This document shows, piece by piece, positions 1 through 7,189 of a stretch of 51,954 nt of DNA. The stretch covers positions 1 through 51,954 of the forward strand of contig NZ_JBLWFS010000028.1 of NCBI RefSeq assembly GCF_048323755.1, written 5' to 3'. The notes under the pieces were generated by a model, which had not been told where the DNA came from, made no database searches, and saw only the letters and a program-made list of their open reading frames with translations. The stretch comes from Alkalihalobacterium sp048323755. Its GTDB lineage: Bacteria; Bacillota; Bacilli; Bacillales; Bacillaceae_F. The stretch's first letter is position 1, and each line of letters starts with the position of its first letter. A program made the position numbers and the translations under genes.

Positions 1-118
1 TCGAGCTTCCTTCAGATTCCACGTCACCATGGACACCCTTGCTTTTGGCTATGTACTTACCGCTACAAGGTCGTACTCGGGACTTTCACCCGTTAGAGTT
101 CGCCCATGCTGGGCGAAC
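1..118 (-). ncRNA. Group II intron, 5' end (domain I), continues off the window
   Basis: Read on the minus strand, the run starts GTTCG (compare the group II 5' consensus GUGYG). It forms a perfect 8-bp hairpin, GTTCGCCC/GGGCGAAC, then continues with GGGTGAAAGTCCC, CAAGGGTGTCC and GGAATCTGAAGGAAGC, strings typical of bacterial group II intron domain I. The intron begins directly after a terminator hairpin and six T residues, which is the insertion habit of bacterial class C introns. The rest of the ribozyme and any reverse transcriptase lie before base 1 and cannot be seen. The family call is from motif recall; the class C call is inferred from the insertion site. Confidence 0.75.
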
Positions 119-146
119 AAAAAAGGTATACCAAAAATGGTACACC
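119..146 (-). terminator. Terminator of the permease operon and intron target
   Basis: On the minus strand GGTGTACC, loop ATTTTT and GGTATACC form an 8-bp stem with one G-T pair, followed by six T. It lies 72 bases after the permease stop. The T run ends exactly where the group II intron begins. Confidence 0.75.
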
Positions 147-218
147 TATTATTTGAGCGATAATTATTTCAACCTAATTAATTTTACCACAATAGCAGTA
201 GCTTAATAGTGATTTTTT

Positions 219-1574
219 CTATTTGAATGAGTTTGTAACTTCATTTCTATTTATACATAGCTTTAAAACGACATAAACGAAGCAAGTTCCAACAAAAGTT
301 ATAAACCCAGGCGAAAAAGACTCTGGGAGAGATAAATAAAGAACAATACCAATACTAATTGTAATCAATGCAGTCTTATTATAGTTAAAGCTATTCGTCG
401 TTAGCTTTTCAAAATCTCTTGAAGTCAGTTCCCGTTTTTTAATTATAATATAATCGATTACAATGACGGCAGAAAGCGGAATAATAAGCGCACCCATCCA
501 TGAAATATAGACTTGGGCATTATTCACTAAGGTTGGAAAAGCACTTAAAGTAACTGCTGTTACTCCAAAAATAACCGCACTTCGAACTCTCCCTAAACTC
601 GGAATACTATTTAATAGGCTATATCCGCCTGTATACGCATTGCTTAAATTAATCGTAATCATCGAAGCAATTGCTGCCACAACGATGATCGTAATAAAAA
701 TAGTAGAATTAGTGAGCTGACTTGAAACCACATACGGATTCCAATTTCCTGAAATCGTTGCGGTATAAGCTCCTAAAATTGCAGTTAATGCAAACCCGAT
801 CGTATTTCCCGTTAACAATCCAAAATAGGCATGTTTTGTAGATTTGGCGTAACGAGCCATATCCGCAGCCGAGCTAACCCCAGAAATATACTGAACGAAA
901 GCTAAACTTGCAAAGAACATCATCGTTCCTATTGGAATAGTTCCATCATGTGTAGCTACCTCTGTCATTGCGACACTACTTCGACCAGATGTAAATAAAA
1001 TATAGAGCATAATGACACCACCAATAAAAAGCAGTGGTAAAAAATACTTCGTCATCTTTTTTACTGCTTCAAAGCCAATAAGTGCTAGAGTTGCCATGAT
1101 CGTAGCCATTACTAACGCTAGCGGGGTAAAAGGTACTGCGATTGACGTCACTCTTTCTAGTATCTCTTTAAATAAATACGTCCCGCCAATCGTTTGTACC
1201 GCAAACCAGTATAGCGATGTAATCGTTCGAACAGGTGAAGCAATATACCGTGCCCCCTTTACTCCCATGATGGAACGAATCGCATATTGTGCAGGAATTC
1301 CGTAGTTTGCCCCTGGCAACGCTAAAAATGAGACGAAAATGAATGCAGCAGTTGCACCAATAATCGTTGATAACACCGCTTGATAAAAAGATAGGCCACC
1401 TTGCAGTACTGCTAATGCAGGAATTAATACATTTCCTGCATTGACTGAGATGGCCATCTGGATCATCGCATATTCAATTGATGTTGTCGTTCGTAAATGA
1501 ATGGGAACTGCCTCTAAACCATACCGTTCTACAACGGGAATTTTCTCTTTATGACGATACTTTACTTCTCCCAT
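219..1574 (-). CDS. NCS1-family nucleobase/allantoin-type permease
   Basis: An integral membrane transporter of about 451 residues, likely a proton- or sodium-coupled importer of a purine, pyrimidine, hydantoin or allantoin. The N-terminal YGLEAVP segment followed by alternating hydrophobic helices and the GANYGIPAQYAIRS region are typical of NCS1 proteins; about twelve membrane segments are apparent. The frame is open up to a TTG at 1607, but the ATG at 1574 is preferred because AGGAG lies 7 bases upstream of it, whereas the TTG has no such site. It lies 38 bases after a flavodoxin-like gene on the same strand, so the two are probably co-transcribed. Substrate cannot be read from the sequence; the hydroxypyruvate/tartronate genes nearby make an allantoin or purine link possible but unproven. 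Confidence 0.85.
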   Translation of the reverse strand: MGEVKYRHKEKIPVVERYGLEAVPIHLRTTTSIEYAMIQMAISVNAGNVLIPALAVLQGGLSFYQAVLSTIIGATAAFIFVSFLALPGANYGIPAQYAIRSIMGVKGARYIASPVRTITSLYWFAVQTIGGTYLFKEILERVTSIAVPFTPLALVMATIMATLALIGFEAVKKMTKYFLPLLFIGGVIMLYILFTSGRSSVAMTEVATHDGTIPIGTMMFFASLAFVQYISGVSSAADMARYAKSTKHAYFGLLTGNTIGFALTAILGAYTATISGNWNPYVVSSQLTNSTIFITIIVVAAIASMITINLSNAYTGGYSLLNSIPSLGRVRSAVIFGVTAVTLSAFPTLVNNAQVYISWMGALIIPLSAVIVIDYIIIKKRELTSRDFEKLTTNSFNYNKTALITISIGIVLYLSLPESFSPGFITFVGTCFVYVVLKLCINRNEVTNSFK

Positions 1575-1612
1575 ATTGCCACTCCTAGATGTTAATACAA
1601 CTGCCAATTACT

Positions 1613-2107
1613 TTAGCTGCTAGCTAATTTTTCATTCATTTGCTTAGCAAATGCACGAATGGACTGTTCATTTAAATTAGCAACGTCACTGCTAATGCCT
1701 TTGACTTTCGTAATTATTTGCCGTTCTAAAAAGTTCATCTGTGAAAACAGGAGCTCTCCACCAAAAAGACCGTTCGCGACGGAATGCTCTCTTAATTGAA
1801 TTGGGTATACCTTATTAAATTGCTCTTTTGCTAATTCTCCTTCATTCATACAACAAAGAAAAAGCCCGACTCTTTTTGTGAGGAGTAGATCAAGATTTGT
1901 TTTTATAAATTGCCTCACTTTTTTTTGGATCGAGCCTAAGTGAATAGACCCCCCAATAATAATCGTGTCATACCGATCTATTTTCGGCTGAAATATAATC
2001 TTATTTAAATCTACGAGTTCAACATTACCTTCAAAATAGTGAGAAAGAAGTTTGGATGCTTTTTCTGTTGTCCCATGTGAAGTACTAAAAACAATTAAAC
2101 ACTTCAT
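1613..2107 (-). CDS. Flavodoxin-domain protein (HemG-like)
   Basis: A 164-residue flavodoxin-fold protein, probably FMN-binding and cytoplasmic. The N-terminal strand ends in the phosphate-binding loop STSHGTTEK (residues 8-16), and YDTIIIGGSIHLGSIQ resembles the middle strand and loop of the flavodoxin_5/HemG group, which includes menaquinone-dependent protoporphyrinogen oxidase. The length suits that group. A GGGGGA ribosome binding site lies 7 bases before ATG 2107. First gene of a probable two-gene unit with the NCS1 permease. Whether it acts in heme synthesis or as a general electron carrier is unknown. Confidence 0.75.
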   Translation of the reverse strand: MKCLIVFSTSHGTTEKASKLLSHYFEGNVELVDLNKIIFQPKIDRYDTIIIGGSIHLGSIQKKVRQFIKTNLDLLLTKRVGLFLCCMNEGELAKEQFNKVYPIQLREHSVANGLFGGELLFSQMNFLERQIITKVKGISSDVANLNEQSIRAFAKQMNEKLASS

Positions 2108-2256
2108 ATGTATTCCCCCACAATATTTACTTGTATATTTATCAGTATATTATATGTTATTGGATAGGAATACCATAATGTTTGAGATCAACCTGCGATT
2201 AGACTATACTTTATTTTAGTTCTATTGGATTGACTTAAAAAGAAAAGGTGATCAAG

Positions 2257-2823
2257 TTGCGATTAATCTTTCTATTGTGCGCCCTATTTTTGAGCGCTTG
2301 CGGGCAACAAGTTACCGAAACGGAAAGGATTAGTGAAAATTCAATGGCAAAAGACTCTATTTATACTGTAACTGTGACAACAGCTGAAGGAAATGAAAAA
2401 AAACTTCAAGATTATGAAGGAAAAGTGCTATTGATTGTGAATGTTGCATCTAAATGTGGATTTACATCTCAGTACGAACAGTTAGAAAACGTTTACCAAA
2501 AATATAAAAATCAAGGTTTTGAAATACTTGCCTTTCCCTCTAATGACTTCGGCGGCCAAGAACCTGGTACGGTTGAAGAAATCGTTGAGTTCTGTCAAGT
2601 AAACTATGGGGTTTCATTTGAAGTGTTCGATAAAGTTCATGCGGGGCAAGAGGACACTCACCCTCTGTTTAAACAGTTAACAGCCTCAGGCGATCCTATT
2701 AAATGGAACTTTGAAAAGTTCCTTATTTCACGTGAGGGTGAACTCATTGAACGTTACGGAAGTCGAATTAAACCCGATGATGATCAAGTAACTGAGGCGA
2801 TTGAAGCCGCTTTGGGACAGTGA
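2257..2823 (+). CDS. Lipoprotein glutathione peroxidase-like thiol peroxidase
   Basis: A GPx-family peroxidase exported as a lipoprotein. With the TTG start at 2257, preceded by the near-perfect site AGGTGATC, the protein begins with a short hydrophobic signal ending in the lipobox LSAC, so Cys15 would be lipidated and the enzyme anchored outside the membrane. The peroxidatic Cys is in NVASKCGFT (Cys67), with the partner Gln in GGQEPGT, Trp-Asn in KWNFEKF, and a likely resolving Cys in EFCQVNYG. The frame extends to a GTG at 2248, but that codon overlaps the ribosome binding site. Most Bacillus GPx proteins are cytosolic; a second, cytosolic copy is at 36406-36882. It stands alone and ends in a strong terminator. 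Confidence 0.88.
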   Translation: MRLIFLLCALFLSACGQQVTETERISENSMAKDSIYTVTVTTAEGNEKKLQDYEGKVLLIVNVASKCGFTSQYEQLENVYQKYKNQGFEILAFPSNDFGGQEPGTVEEIVEFCQVNYGVSFEVFDKVHAGQEDTHPLFKQLTASGDPIKWNFEKFLISREGELIERYGSRIKPDDDQVTEAIEAALGQ

Positions 2824-2851
2824 TCATAGTGTCTAATTAGTTTTAGTAGTT

Positions 2852-2888
2852 AGGATGCAAATCGAGATATGATTTGCATCCTATTTTT
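2852..2888 (+). terminator. Rho-independent terminator after the lipoprotein GPx
   Basis: AGGATGCAAATC and GATTTGCATCCT form a perfect 12-bp stem with a 7-base loop, followed by ATTTTTG. Confidence 0.85.
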
Positions 2889-2953
2889 GATAATTATATG
2901 GGAGATTAGATGTAAGCGGTTTACCTCCTACTTTCGTCACTACCTTCCCCAAC

Positions 2954-3862
2954 CTACTTCCCTTCCCTCACCGTTCTTTTTTGGACAACGACATCACAGT
3001 CTTTTTCTAACGGTCGGATTACGGCTGACATATCTAAATCTTCAAACCCTTGATCAACCGCCTCTTGAAACGCTCGTTCGGCAAAACGTCCGGAAAACTC
3101 ATGTAATCCTGCTTGTTCAAACAATGGATTGGCCAACATTATATCCTTATGAACATATTTGACAGCGCCACCAGGTTCAAATTGACGGTCTAAGACATAA
3201 TCCCCCATATGTCTGCGTAACATTTTGCTATCTCCATAGCTCACTTGTAATATTTCAAAAAGCTGTTCAGGATTTAATCCTAGGGCTGTTCCTGTCACCA
3301 TAGCCTCTGAAGCTGCAATGGAATGAACAGCTACTAAGTACTGGTTAATTAATTTAGCTACACTTCCCGATCCCGTTGGACCAAGGTACTTAATTGTCTG
3401 TCCTAATACATCTAAAATCGAAAGAACTTGATCAAAAGAAGTCTCCTTTCCACCAACCATAATTGTTAATGTTCCTTGTTCCGCGCCTTCTGGGCCACCA
3501 CTAACAGGTGCATCTAAATAATCCACTCCTTTTTCATTAGCCTTGATAGCAACATATTTACTCGTATCAACGCCTACTGTCGTAAAATCAATACAAACGG
3601 TGTTAGGATTCGTATGCTCTAATACCCCACCGCTCCCACAATACACCTCTTCTACATCTTGAGGCATGGAAAGACATGTACAAATTACATCTGACTGACT
3701 TGATATAGTTGCTATATTCTCTGCTCGGAAAGCCCCTTCTCTCATAAGTGGTTCGACTTTTTCTGGTGAACGATTATAGACCGTTACCTTATAGCCACTA
3801 GCTAACAACCTTTTTACAATTCTCGAACCCATAACTCCTGTTCCGATAAATCCAATGTTCAT
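2954..3862 (-). CDS. Tartronate semialdehyde reductase / 3-hydroxyisobutyrate dehydrogenase family
   Basis: An NAD(P)-dependent beta-hydroxyacid dehydrogenase of about 302 residues. The Rossmann fingerprint GFIGTGVMGSRI is at the N terminus, the substrate-binding DAPVSGGPEGAEQGTL follows near residue 120, and the catalytic-lysine region GSVAKLINQYLV lies near residue 175. The ATG at 3862 has GAGGAGG 8 bases upstream and overlaps the stop of the preceding hydroxypyruvate isomerase-like gene in the pattern TAATG, so translation is coupled. Paired with that isomerase it would reduce tartronate semialdehyde to D-glycerate, completing glyoxylate-to-glycerate conversion, but no glyoxylate carboligase is in the window. 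Another beta-hydroxyacid substrate is possible. Confidence 0.85.
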   Translation of the reverse strand: MNIGFIGTGVMGSRIVKRLLASGYKVTVYNRSPEKVEPLMREGAFRAENIATISSQSDVICTCLSMPQDVEEVYCGSGGVLEHTNPNTVCIDFTTVGVDTSKYVAIKANEKGVDYLDAPVSGGPEGAEQGTLTIMVGGKETSFDQVLSILDVLGQTIKYLGPTGSGSVAKLINQYLVAVHSIAASEAMVTGTALGLNPEQLFEILQVSYGDSKMLRRHMGDYVLDRQFEPGGAVKYVHKDIMLANPLFEQAGLHEFSGRFAERAFQEAVDQGFEDLDMSAVIRPLEKDCDVVVQKRTVREGK

Positions 3863-4641
3863 TACGCATTCCTCCTCATCCACATAAAGCTTTCTTCACT
3901 TTTTCCTTTAGGTGTGTACTCTAGACCTACAAATCCTTGATATTGTAGTTGATCCAGCGATTTAAAGACATATTTATAATCTATTTCTCCGGTTCCAGGT
4001 TCATGTCGACCAGGAACATCAGCTATTTGTACATGCCCTATATGATTCTTATATTTTTTAAATGTAGACATTAGGTTTCCACCTTGAATTCTTTGCAGAT
4101 GATAAAAATCATACTGAAGTTTTACGTTTGGTAAATCGACTTCTTGAATGACGTTTACTGCTTCTTCAAAATTCGATAAAAAGTAACCTGGCATATCATA
4201 AGAATTAATAGGTTCAATCAGTAATGTCAATTGATGTTCCTCAAAACGACTCGCTGCATATTGAATATTTTCTAAATACGTTTTCTTCGCAACCTGTCTT
4301 TCAAGTCCTTGAGGCGGTACCCCTGCCATGCAGTGTATTTTTGAACAGCCTAAAGCAGTCGCATATTTGATCCCGTCTTCAACTCCTTGACGAAACTCGT
4401 TCATCCTCGTTGGATCAACCGCTAACCCACGATCCCCGTTTTCCCAATCTCCTGGTGGTAAGTTGATAAGGACGAGTGATAATTGGTGTTGATCAAGCTC
4501 CTTTTTAATACTTCCAATGGTAGATTTATATGGAAATTGACATTCAACAAAGGAAAAGTCAGCTTCCTTTGCTTTATTAAAACGTTCTAGAAATGGTACT
4601 TCTGTAAAAACCGTTGAAAGATTAACTGCAAACTGAAACAT
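3862..4641 (-). CDS. hyi: Hydroxypyruvate isomerase-like TIM-barrel protein
   Basis: A 259-residue sugar isomerase/AP endonuclease-fold protein resembling Hyi, which interconverts hydroxypyruvate and tartronate semialdehyde. Features include the start MFQFAVNLSTVFTEVPFLER, the metal-binding LLIEPINSYDMPGYFLS near residue 140, YDFYHLQ near 175, HVQIADVPGRHEPGTGEIDY near 205 and the terminal VGLEYTP. AGAGGTGTG lies upstream of ATG 4641. Its stop overlaps the start of the reductase gene, so the two form a coupled pair. Assignment to hydroxypyruvate rests on family resemblance and the partner gene. Confidence 0.82.
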   Translation of the reverse strand: MFQFAVNLSTVFTEVPFLERFNKAKEADFSFVECQFPYKSTIGSIKKELDQHQLSLVLINLPPGDWENGDRGLAVDPTRMNEFRQGVEDGIKYATALGCSKIHCMAGVPPQGLERQVAKKTYLENIQYAASRFEEHQLTLLIEPINSYDMPGYFLSNFEEAVNVIQEVDLPNVKLQYDFYHLQRIQGGNLMSTFKKYKNHIGHVQIADVPGRHEPGTGEIDYKYVFKSLDQLQYQGFVGLEYTPKGKSEESFMWMRRNA

Positions 4642-4785
4642 CTAACACACACCTCTATAAATTGATAGTTAGAATTATTTCGACAATTTATTCTAAATTC
4701 CTTCAATAATCAATTTCAAATAAAATACATACCCTCTGGAAACAATAACCTTTAAGATTACTGGATGTTAAGGAGATAAATAATA

Positions 4786-6183
4786 ATGATACCTTCTAAT
4801 CAATTTCGCAAAGAAAAGGATACTTTAGGTGAAATTCACGTTCCATCTAATGCGTACTATGGTTCTCAAACCCGACGAGCTTTCGAAAATTTTCAAATTA
4901 GTGGGAGAAAACTACCGCGGTCCTTTATTAAAGCACAGGGCATTATTAAAGCTTCTGCGGCACTCGTAAACATGGAGGTTGGCAAATTACCTCAAAATAT
5001 AGCGCAAGCCATCATTACAGCAGCCAATGAAGTTGTAGAAGGAAAATGGGATGATCATTTTGTCGTAGATGTATATCAAGCTGGGGCTGGAACCTCACAA
5101 AATATGAACGCAAATGAGATTATCGCAAACCGGTCTACCGAGTTATTAGGTGGTTCTATTGATCATTCCCTCAATACATTTCGAGTACATCCAAACGACC
5201 ATGTGAATATGGCACAATCGACAAATGATACATTTCCTGCAGCACTAAATATGGCTGCCGTAGAAAATATAAATCAACGGCTCCTTCCTGCTATCTCAGA
5301 TTTGCAGCAAGAGCTCCAAAACAAGTCGAATCAATTTATGCACATTTTAAAAACGGGTAGAACTCATTTACACGATGCAGTACCGATGCGATTAGGACAA
5401 GAATTTTCAGGCTATGCTGGGACAATCGAATCAATGTACGCTCAAATTGAAGCAACCGTTGACCCGCTTTATGAAATTGGCTTAGGCGGCAATGCAATTG
5501 GTACTCCTATAAATACACACCCAGATTACCCGCAAAAAGTCATTCAAGAGATCAGCAATCGTACGAATTATCCTTTTCGATCTCCTGTTAACCTGTTCAG
5601 CTTTATGCAAAATCGAAATGCACCGATTCGTACAATGATGGCATTGAAAGAACTAGCTGTTCACTTAATAAAAATGACAAGCGATTTGCGGTTACTAAGT
5701 TCAGGGCCTCGTACAGGCTTAGCTGAAATTACACTGCCATCGGTACAGCCAGGATCAACGATTATGCCAGGAAAAGTAAATCCAGCGATACTAGAAATGG
5801 TCCATATGGTCTGTTGTCAAATTATCGGGTATGAAGCTGCTATCGCTACAGCCGGAATATCGGCTCAGTTGGAGATTAATGTAATGATGCCACTTATTGC
5901 CTACACTCTCCTAGACGCCATCGATATACTAGCTAATGCTGTATCAACATTAGTCACAAAATGTATTGTAGGTATTCAGGCGAATGAAGAAGTATGCAAA
6001 AATTGGATGGAAGCAAGCTTAGCATTAGTAACGGGGCTCAGCCCGTCTATGGGGTACGATCTTACCGCTCAAATTGGAATGCAGGCTGATGTTGAAAATA
6101 AGACATTAAAGCAAGTTCTCCAAGAGTTAGGGTTGCTGTCAGATGAAGTTAAAAAAGCAATCGATCCTAAAGGAATGGTTTAG
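4786..6183 (+). CDS. Class II fumarase/aspartate ammonia-lyase family lyase
   Basis: A 465-residue member of the fumarase/aspartase superfamily, normally a cytoplasmic homotetramer that eliminates water or ammonia to give fumarate. The signature loop GSTIMPGKVNP lies near residue 326, with NDHVNMAQSTNDTFPA near 145 and GRTHLHDAVPMRLGQE near 195. The motif is GKVNP, as in fumarases and Bacillus aspartases. Variation in the next residues (AILEMV rather than TQCE of FumC or VIPE of AspA) leaves the reaction open; aspartase is a reasonable guess. A strong AAGGAGAT site precedes ATG 4786. It is divergent from the hyi pair and monocistronic. Confidence 0.8.
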   Translation: MIPSNQFRKEKDTLGEIHVPSNAYYGSQTRRAFENFQISGRKLPRSFIKAQGIIKASAALVNMEVGKLPQNIAQAIITAANEVVEGKWDDHFVVDVYQAGAGTSQNMNANEIIANRSTELLGGSIDHSLNTFRVHPNDHVNMAQSTNDTFPAALNMAAVENINQRLLPAISDLQQELQNKSNQFMHILKTGRTHLHDAVPMRLGQEFSGYAGTIESMYAQIEATVDPLYEIGLGGNAIGTPINTHPDYPQKVIQEISNRTNYPFRSPVNLFSFMQNRNAPIRTMMALKELAVHLIKMTSDLRLLSSGPRTGLAEITLPSVQPGSTIMPGKVNPAILEMVHMVCCQIIGYEAAIATAGISAQLEINVMMPLIAYTLLDAIDILANAVSTLVTKCIVGIQANEEVCKNWMEASLALVTGLSPSMGYDLTAQIGMQADVENKTLKQVLQELGLLSDEVKKAIDPKGMV

Positions 6184-6195
6184 GTTAAAAGTATA

Positions 6196-6233
6196 ATAAA
6201 AAAGGTTGGGTTTTCTAAATTTACCCCAACCTT
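6196..6233. terminator. Hairpin 3' of the lyase gene
   Basis: AAGGTTGGG and CCCAACCTT form a 9-bp stem. The T run is on the minus-strand side (CTTTTTTATT), so it is a better terminator for leftward transcripts; on the plus strand it has no U tract and would act only as an RNA-end hairpin. Confidence 0.5.
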
Positions 6234-6292
6234 ATGGAATTTAATGTATATTGAGCTATTAAATAAATGCATCCGTCCATGTGGTCACCCAT

Positions 6293-6396
6293 ATGAAAGA
6301 CATTTCTAGTGAGGTTCTAACTTGTTTTGTCCCTCATCAGCTCTATGAAGGACATTTCCCTCAAAATCCTTCCTTATTTTGTCCTTCATCAGCTAC
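6293..6396. repeat. Two tandem 52-base hairpin repeats
   Basis: Units at 6293-6344 and 6345-6396 share the frame ATGAARGACATTTC ... TTTTGTCCYTCATCAGCT. Each has inverted ends: ATGAAGGACA with TGTCCTTCAT in unit 2, and a version with two mismatches in unit 1. The middles diverge. They sit in a 351-base gene-free stretch (6184-6534) that otherwise holds only the two hairpins listed beside them. I recall similar GTCCTTCAT palindromes from intergenic regions of alkaliphilic Bacillus, but cannot confirm this. Confidence 0.6.
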
Positions 6397-6444
6397 TATA
6401 CTATTGTAACCGTAAATTCTTTAAAAAAGTTGATGCACCAACGA

Positions 6445-6482
6445 AAAATAGCATAGCAAATACTATGTTCATATGCTATTTT
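6445..6482. terminator. 11-bp hairpin before the transglycosylase 3' end
   Basis: AAAATAGCATA and TATGCTATTTT form a perfect 11-bp stem around a 16-base loop. It lies 53 bases past the transglycosylase stop (minus strand) and could act as an RNA terminator or 3'-end stabiliser. The T content is in the stem itself; no long T run follows. Confidence 0.4.
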
Positions 6483-6534
6483 CAATGATCTTTGCAAAAA
6501 CAGAACTACTTACTAATTATGCGCTCGCCTATTT

Positions 6535-7170
6535 CTATTTAAAACAATACCCCAACGGCTTTTCTGCTGTGTATCCTCCGTCGTTATAAAGCTCATAGTA
6601 ATGCAGCACTTTGTCTACATATTTTTGACTATGATTATAAGAAAAAACAGCTTTTGGTATATCACCATTTGCCGCACCATGATCGGCTAAATATTTTGCT
6701 GCCGCATTCGCAGCATCAACTACATTAAAAGGATCTGCTTTTCCGTTACCTGAAGCATCTATCCCATAACCGCCATATTCTACTATCAATTCTAGGTCGG
6801 TTATATCTACACCATCTGTAATATCCCCTAAGTCGGTTCCTGGGTATCTCCAACCGACCCATGTACGTGGCATAAATTGAAAATGACCGACAGCTCCAAC
6901 TGAACTAACCATTGGATCTACCGTTGAAAATCTCGTTTCAATTCGATGAATTGCTGCTAGTAATTCCCATGGTATCGCATATGTTTCGGCAGCTTCTTTA
7001 TAAATCGGTATATAACAGCTTGGAATGGCATTATCTTTAAACGAAAATTGAATAAGACCTCTTTTTATTTCCGTTTGATAATGTAACACCATCACAAGAA
7101 GAAGAACGGCGAATGCGAAGATTAACCGTCCCCTCATCGATTTTCTTTTTTTCTTTTTCTTCTTCCCCAT
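6535..7170 (-). CDS. Membrane-anchored lytic transglycosylase (SLT/MltB-like)
   Basis: A 211-residue cell-wall lytic enzyme. A basic, lysine-rich start (KKKKKKRKSMRGR) precedes one membrane segment (about residues 15-31), then an extracytoplasmic lysozyme-fold domain. The likely catalytic glutamate is in AAIHRIETRF, followed by the family motif GAVGHFQFMPRTW, and NAAAKYLADHG and SYNHSQKYVDKV near the end. It would cleave peptidoglycan between MurNAc and GlcNAc. It starts 19 bases after the Suv3-like helicase stop with a weak AAAGGT site, so it is probably translated from the helicase transcript. The tether suggests housekeeping or sporulation wall remodelling rather than secretion. Confidence 0.82.
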   Translation of the reverse strand: MGKKKKKKRKSMRGRLIFAFAVLLLVMVLHYQTEIKRGLIQFSFKDNAIPSCYIPIYKEAAETYAIPWELLAAIHRIETRFSTVDPMVSSVGAVGHFQFMPRTWVGWRYPGTDLGDITDGVDITDLELIVEYGGYGIDASGNGKADPFNVVDAANAAAKYLADHGAANGDIPKAVFSYNHSQKYVDKVLHYYELYNDGGYTAEKPLGYCFK

Positions 7171-7189
7171 GATTTTTACCTTTCACTTT

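Noticed and set aside
1..118. Possible 23S rRNA fragment or cell-wall hydrolase ORF
   Set aside because: The minus-strand strings GGGTGAAAGTCCC and GGAATCTGAAGGAAGC fit group II intron domain I, and no rRNA context is present.
1012..1305. Plus-strand open frame opposite the permease
   Set aside because: Shadow of the permease gene; no ribosome binding site and no protein-like features.
3860..3864. Frameshift between the hyi-like and reductase genes
   Set aside because: The TAATG overlap has a proper GAGGAGG site for the second gene; both proteins are complete.
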